Shown here piece after piece: positions 57,505-64,000 of a stretch of DNA of 64,000 bases. The notes under the pieces were generated by a model that saw only the letters and a program-made list of their open reading frames with translations, was not told where the DNA came from and did not search any database. The stretch is from assembly GCA_030280995.1 (NCBI GenBank), contig JASXTE010000005.1, forward strand, positions 16,594,501 to 16,658,500. Direction: 5' to 3'. The stretch's first letter is position 1. The number at the start of each line of letters is the position of its first letter. The DNA is from Hemileia vastatrix. Taxonomy: Eukaryota; Basidiomycota; Pucciniomycetes; Pucciniales; Zaghouaniaceae. Made by a program: the position numbers and the translations under genes.

Positions 57505-59926
57505 ATGCCTCATGATAAACAGACACCTCCTTTATGTAAGATCTATTGCTTTATCTCTTATATCTTCTTAGACTAACTTTTCTTTTCCATTAATATATTT
57601 GATATATTAGCACCAAGTAGTTATTTGACGAAATCTCATCAGCATCCTTGATTCGAATCCTTCAAACTCAAGAAACAACCACCTCTAGGCATGTCTCCAA
57701 ACCCCCCTTCTCTTGCCAATGAAAGGACTGAAATTACCTGATCTCAATATGGCAAGATACTTGAGTTTGCTAAAGGCAAAACTGAAGAACTACTGTCAAC
57801 TCTTAGCGAGAAGCCTTTGCCTTCTTATATTTCGAATGCCTACAACAATGTGCTTGAATACATTGATGACCTAGAAAAATGTAAGTAATTATTTTATATT
57901 AAATTCTTTAAACTCAGAACAATAAATTATGGATACTTTTTCTTTAAAACTTATTCAAATTCAGCTTATGAAAAAGGTATCATTCCTCCTGATGATGTCA
58001 TTATCATCAAAGATGATGATGATAATGAAATACCTGACGCTGAAGGCTATGCATCAACATCTTGAGGGGGAGATAAGAATATTCTTTGGCTTTCAAAAAG
58101 AATGAGACTTTCTAGGGGCTCTAGTTTTGTCAGTGCTACTAAAACTCCTCCTGCCAAGGATTCCTCTTACTCAGCATCTCAAAAATCTAAAAAAACTAGT
58201 CAAAATGTGTCGAAAGGGTATGTTATTTCTTTCATGAGTAATATAGAAATCAATTTTATATTAGTGTTTAAAGCTATCTCCAAATTGTTTACTTTCTTAT
58301 TTATTATTTCTTGTCTTTTTCTTATCTTTTAATCCAGCTCTAAAAACGACAATTACTCCAAAGCATCAACTAATAGCGAATCTTGCTCTAATGAAGAAGA
58401 AGTAGAAGAAGAAGGTGATGATGAAGTTTCAAAATATGAAGCTTCTCTAACTCAAAAAGATGATGAAGCTACTTCTGCTGATGAGGTTGAGAAAACACCA
58501 AATGAAGAAATCAATCCACCTAGCCAGCCACAAAAAAATACTTCAAGTTCAAAGAAACAGCTTATAGTTGCCGTATCTTCAAAATCTAAAATTGAAATTC
58601 CCCAAATCCTACTGTCTCTATCATCATCAATAAAAATTTCTAATAACTCCCTTCCTTATACTCCAACAATGATTGGAAACTCAAAATTACAGAAGCAAAT
58701 AGCTGAAATTCATTGATTTTTTGAAGGTAGAATCAATGGTCAAAGGTACTTAGGGCATGGCCCGAAATCAATCAGTTATTTGAAATCCGTTTGTCTGCTT
58801 CTCTTGAAAAGCCACACAAAATTTTGCACAAATTCAATTTTCTATGGATGAAATCTGCTCATGACAAAATGCTTACAAAAATTAATGAACTCTGTATGTA
58901 TCACTTAATTGAAGTTGGATAATTTATTTTATGATAACTAATTGTTGTTATTTTTTTAGCTTTGGATTTTCTTAATGTTGACACTTCACAGATCTGGGTG
59001 GTCAATAATTTGAACTTTGAAAATTTGGAAAATTTTTGTAACTCTGAAGAACCAAACTCAAATAATCTTTCTCCTTTTAAGAAGACTGATCACCCTGAAT
59101 CATCGATGATACGCATGCTATCAAGACTAGTTAGCCCAACTTCTCACCAGCGTTCTTTTTGGGCATCCCTCGTCGCATCATCTCTTTATCTTGTTTCTCA
59201 AGAGTTTACCCTTCCTGCTGAAGAATCCAACTTCAATCCAGATTGTCCTATTGAACTTGCCCTACATATTCTAGCCCGCCTTACACATCTGAAAAGCAAA
59301 GTTCCCGATACATTCGACAGCTCAACATCACAGTTAATTGCTGCAAATTTTTCAATCACTCCCCTATGCCAATTTAGAAACATAATAATTGATGTCACAA
59401 TTTCAATAATTATTTTAAAATCTAGAGAGGCTGCTGCAAATATAACTCAAGCTGAAAGCAAGAAACAACAACATTCGAGGAATAAAAAAAAACAACAGAT
59501 ATGCAGCAATTTGACGAGTCTCATAATGATTCTATTCAGAAGATGAATCAAGAATATGCACACCATAAATATCAATCATTTACTTTTTACTTGGTTGATA
59601 GTGTTCATGGATTATTTCTTTCCTCACAGGACCACCGGCTTGTGTCAGCTTCAGACTGCTTAGAATTCATAACACAACTTGGCCTCCTTAGAAAATACTG
59701 TGATAATAATAATCTGGGGGGTGAAAAAATCTGGAAAAACCTTAATTTTTATATCTTTAATATTATCAAACCCTTAATAGATAATTCTGGGCCTATGCCA
59801 CTTAATTTTAATACTCCGACCATGAGCCATATTGCTAAAGCAATGGCAGCTGATTTTCTTGATTATTGGAATCTTATTAAGCCGAATTCTTCATTTTTCT
59901 CTATTGTTGACATAATTAATACATAA
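57505..59926 (+). pseudogene. unknown acidic/serine-rich protein gene (broken)
   Basis: Exons start at ATG 57505 (MPHDKQTPPL). Introns with GTAAG/GTATG donors lie near 57536-57610, 57883-57963, 58219-58337 and 58894-58959. The N-terminal half is Ser/Lys/Glu-rich and probably disordered (SNEEEVEEEGDDEVSKYEAS). The C-terminal half looks globular and helical (SSMIRMLSRLVSPTSHQRSF, LFLSSQDHRLVSASDCLEF). TGA interrupts it at four places (about 57649, 57738, 58063, 58714); frames shift near 58740 and in the A run at 59484-59492. Family not recognised. Same strand as the transposase and accessory genes, on the other side of the palindrome array. Confidence 0.5.
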
Positions 59927-62311
59927 TCCTACTTCATGTAAATATATACTTTATCCTATTGCTACATTTTTTTGTGTAACTCAAATTATTTATTTCTGTG
60001 AGATTTATTACCAAATCTGAATAAAGATGCTTAAACTATCAATAAATATTATTGTATAAATTTCTTACACCTTTTTGCTATTCAGTAAATATTATTGCAA
60101 TAATCATAACTCAAAATCATGATGGATCAAAAATTTGAAGAAAAATTAAGAATACATTATAAGTCATTTTTCTCATAACACTATATATTTCTTTAAGATG
60201 GCAATACATCTTAGCATTTGTCGCAAATTTTAAGATAATTATTACAAAAAATTGAAACAGTTTTCTATCAATTCTTTTCAGCATGTTAAAAAGTTAAAAA
60301 TATTAAGTGTAATGAATTTTTGCTCACAATTCATCAAAGCTTTTTCTTAAGTAGACTTTTCTAAATGTAATTTCTATAATTTCTAGGTGCATAATTATCT
60401 TAATTATACTAAGTATTCTCTATGAAAAACTCCTGGAAATAATATTCAATTCATTTAATAATAGTAACATATATATGTACCATGATAAAATAATATCTAG
60501 ACATTTAAATAATGAGAAGCCATCATATTGGTATGAAATCATATTAAAGTGTCTTTGAAAAACTAGTTAAATTTAAAAAATATCTTTTTATCAGTGTCAA
60601 TTATTTTGAAAAATAAAATTTACTCTACATTTTGATGATCTATACTTTAGCTTGCTGTATTTTGATTCATATTTTATATTGATTATTTTTTACACTTACA
60701 GATTCATGTATAGATACCAAATTTTGTTCAATAATTTGGTAAAAAAGATATTTAATTCTTTCTATGAAAGCAAAAAAATAAAAGAAAGCAACTAGGGTAC
60801 TCCTTATTAAGAACTTAAAAATATTATTTCTATAAATATTAAAACAAACCCTTTTTAGATTTCCATCCTTCTTGTTCATCCTTAAATGTCAATAATAAGT
60901 TATTGAAATATTATTTTTCAAGTAGAATTTCATATTAATCAAATTCTACTTACATCTACCTGAATAGATCAAGGTCAACAAAAATATATCTACAATCTTT
61001 TTCTAGGATTTTAAGATTCATTCAACTCCAAGAAAAAAGAAATATTCATCCCAAACTCTAAAAATTAATTCAATGAATAAATATTCAAACACTTCAAAAT
61101 AAATTTCAATTTGATTGCATTATATTTATCTTTAAATATATTGAGGTCCACTCTCTCACAAAAGTAAAAGCCCTTTCATAATTATTAATATTTTATTATA
61201 ATATAATAAAATTTACTTAAAAATAAAGTAGTAGTTTCTATTTTACATACCTTGTTTTATGAATTTTTAAAAAAAATTCAATTAGATATATAGAAATATC
61301 ATCATATAATTCAGCTTTTTAAACTCTGCACCTTAATTAAAGATAGATGATAAAGGCTAAGTCAAGATCTACAAGGAAATTTAAATTCATATTAATTAAA
61401 TATTCCTCTTCTACAAGGCAATTTTTAAAATTAGACTTAATTTTAATTGGAGATCTAAATTGATTGTTAGATTCATTATTCTCAATATATCTCATTTCCT
61501 TTTATTGATTATTTCAATTCTACTTTTGCAGTTATATGCTTCAATAAAATATATTTATATGATGAAAAATATTCAATTTATCAAAAAATAAAATCACAAG
61601 TCACACTAGTGTACAAATTTCAGTATATTTAAGATTGAGTAATGCCAATAAATTAATTCAAGTTAGATATGAAAGCAAATAATGAATGACTCAAAGAAAA
61701 AAATTAATATTTAATTTTCCTTTAATTTATTTTTTATTTTTATTTTTACTTAAATAAAAATAAAATAATACATGGTTTTACTTTATTTATTAATAAGTAA
61801 AAACTTATTGCAAAAATTAGCAAATTTTTAATATTTTTAAAAATAATATTAATAGTAAAGATCTATTTATGTTGATGCATATGATCTTTTAGGAAGGATT
61901 TGTAAGATATTGTTTATTTTTAGTTTCCATTTGCAATAATTAAGCAAGTTACAAAGCTATATTTTGTTTCTTATATTATATTTTATTATATTTTATTTTA
62001 CTTGTAGCAATGATAATTTTTTATTGTAATATGGTTTTTCAATTTTTACATCCATTTTTTTTGATACTTTTATTGTTTTAGGTTTTTCACCAGATTATAC
62101 ATGATCATCAGCTTCATAAAAAGTTTTTATAGACATGTGTGTAAATATATCATTCTACCACTAAACTAAAACTATACCTGTACAATAAAATCACATTTTT
62201 ACCTATCACTACTTAATGGTCTTTTACTTTTTTTATTAACATGTATATCAGAATCATTTTCTGTATTTAATTTTTCAATATCTTTAGTAGCATTAAATAT
62301 ATAGTGATTCA
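59927..62311. other. AT-rich, no gene seen
   Basis: About 2.4 kb of very AT-rich sequence without supported coding frames. It includes the 3' flanks of the two convergent genes on either side. Confidence 0.5.
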
Positions 62312-63489
62312 CTAACTTTCTTTTTTTTTTATTAAATCAGTCTTTTCATTGTACTTAGAAAGTTTCATCAAAAGAAAATTACATCTTTCTAACTCTTCAT
62401 TTATATTTAAGTACTCAGAAATATCTATTTCAAACTCTTGGAGTTTTTTAAATGTATTGAAAAGTCTTGTACTAACTTGAATAGAAGAGCCAAGGCGAGT
62501 GAATCCACCAATTTCATAACATCGTGAAGTGAAATGTTTAAGAAGGTTTGCTGGCCATAGAATCGCTGTGATGCCATTAGTGGCCTCCATGTCTACTTTG
62601 AAAGCTATTTCAGGAAAATGAAGCTCTCTGCCTTTTTGACTTGGTTGATTTGAGTCATAAGATTGATGAAGAGAATTTTTCTCAGTGTCTTTAGGTATGA
62701 AAAGTCCAAATGTATACTCGCTACAGTCTGAGTCACAGTGAGAACTATTTGAAAACCCGTTTCCATTTGAGCCTGTTGTCCAAGTAACATTTCCAGCAAA
62801 TGGTTCAATTTCTTCATTGTTAAAATTTTCTCCAAACCCAGGAATCCCAAGCTTTTGACAGAGTTTTACTGCTTCTTGATACTTAACATTAGATATATTT
62901 TGATAAAAAAATTTAAAGAATAACTCTATTTGCTTCATGCAACAAACATACTCTGCCAAATCTAAGGGCTTAGAAGCATATTTACCTAAAAAAGTAATTA
63001 AAATAATAATAGATTAAAACTATTCATAAATAAAACTATATAATACTTACGAATTAATAGAGACTTTTTCCTATCTAAACACCGACCACCAACAAACATA
63101 TTACCAAATCCACCACCATTTTTATGAACTTTATTTTGCAAAACTCGATGTTCACAATATGAAAAGTCTTTGATGCACTGAATTGTTGCTTCAAGCATGT
63201 TTAATCAAATAAGATCTTCAATAGAAAATGTTTTCACTATAACAGTTGGAATTGAGGAGCGGATCGGATGGAAAATATAACAGCTAGAATTTGAAATCAA
63301 ATACCGTTCTGGATTAACTAAATTTTTTACAAAACTCCTAGAAAAATATTTTGCCCTCTTTCCATCTGTATCACCACCATAATTTTCAACCATAAGTAAT
63401 GCATTCTCGATGTTTTTCACATGCTTGTTGTTTGATTTTTTTCCTCGGTGGTGATTTTTCTTTATAAACAAACTTTGTGAAGCCTGCAT
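62312..63489 (-). pseudogene. Tet-like 2OG-Fe(II) oxygenase, one in-frame stop
   Basis: Putative Fe(II)/2-oxoglutarate dioxygenase of the Tet-like group abundant in rust fungi; TET/JBP relatives oxidise modified pyrimidines in DNA, but the substrate here is unknown. Exons 63489-63051 and 62985-62312 (65-nt GT-AG intron) join to exactly 371 codons. Motifs: GGGFGNMFVGGR in the N-terminal part; NGFSNSSHCDSD with the metal-binding HxD (residues 229-231); GRELHFPEIAFKVDMEATNG; distal His297 in LLKHFTSRC; Arg310 in GGFTRLGSSIQ for 2-oxoglutarate. The double-stranded beta-helix signature is therefore complete. A single TGA at 63205-63207 (codon 95) interrupts the frame before the core. The start ATG 63489 gives a Lys/His-rich N terminus; an upstream exon cannot be excluded. 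Confidence 0.78.
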
Positions 63490-64000
63490 CTTGTAGTGTA
63501 GTAAATAAGAAATTAATTTAATTCAAAAATAAATAAAAAAAGTGCAAAATAATGCAATGGTTAAAAATAAGGCCTCCAAAAATAATTATTATATTCTTAA
63601 TATTAAATAAAAAGTCATATCCAACATGCATGTAGAAAACATCAATATTAGCTGCATTTAAAATATTAATCAAGTATTTTGAATTAAAGCTTCATTTTAT
63701 TGCTTACAAGTATAGTATTCTGCCGTATGCATTTGGCACACGAGATTCAACTATACCCTAAACATAAACAATTAAATGTGAAGCTTAAATCTAATTCCCA
63801 ATTATTATGATAAATACAGCAATAATACATAAGTATCTGTTGATGCTTTATTTAATTTTTCTCCATATATCAATAATATATCAAACCGCCAGATATCCAT
63901 AATTTATAATGTTGAAAGGTATAGTTTCCTTAAACAAGAATCAACTATACCTCTACCATTAATAGAATTACAGGAGGCCAATACAATAAATTATTGATAT
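63490..64000. other. AT-rich flank of the Tet-like gene
   Basis: No coding frame seen; on the minus strand this is upstream of the dioxygenase gene and would hold its promoter. Confidence 0.5.

Noticed and set aside
57640..57665. TTCGAATCC resembling a tRNA T-loop
   Set aside because: No acceptor stem or anticodon arm can be paired around it, and it lies inside a coding-like exon.
44512..63489. Reassigned TGA codon in this genome
   Set aside because: The intact carboxylesterase and SNF2 genes end or splice normally without internal TGA, and the broken genes also contain TAA, TAG and frameshifts; decay is the simpler explanation.

Overview
The window looks like nuclear DNA of a filamentous basidiomycete, most likely a rust fungus (Pucciniomycotina). 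This is inferred from short GT-AG introns (about 48-150 nt), very AT-rich and transposon-rich DNA, chromodomain Ty3/Gypsy elements, a PIF/Harbinger element with its Myb-like partner gene, and a Tet-like 2OG-Fe(II) oxygenase of a kind common in rusts. I see no tRNA, rRNA or CRISPR. All identities come from reading motifs by eye; no search was run.

Layout. 1-7.4 kb: nested repeats, namely 7-bp AT minisatellites interleaved with a roughly 240-260 bp CACTA-type MITE (CACTA/CACCA ends, 3-bp target duplications), a solo LTR inside one MITE and a 198-bp mariner-like MITE. 7.457-12.524 kb: a complete but inactivated Harbinger element with TAA target duplication, a Myb-like gene and a DDE transposase gene, separated by a ~2-kb near-perfect inverted repeat. 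12.6-15.5 kb: two solo LTRs of one family. 16.06-18.94 kb (-): a multi-exon armadillo-repeat gene (ARMC8/Vid28/GID5 family). 21.18-23.67 kb (-): an intact 11-exon type-B carboxylesterase of 561 aa. 26.1-31.9 kb: a chromovirus with both LTRs, broken coding frames and a CACTA MITE in gag. 36.0-41.25 kb: a second degraded Ty3/Gypsy element with a 5' LTR only.

41.9-64 kb is the most unusual part. An intact SNF2-family ATPase gene (711 aa), an unknown convergent gene, a CACTA/tnp2-type transposase gene and an accessory gene lie upstream of a 3.3-kb array of 26 palindromes of about 46 bp with flipping linkers. After the array come a broken acidic/serine-rich gene and a Tet-like dioxygenase gene on the opposite strand. 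Chromatin remodeller, transposase and putative DNA-modifying dioxygenase together suggest a large transposon or transposon colony with anti-silencing cargo; this is inference.

Only the armadillo gene, the carboxylesterase and the SNF2 gene appear to be intact genes; the Tet-like gene has a single in-frame stop. Most other long open frames in the window are artefacts of AT repeats or of the palindrome array.
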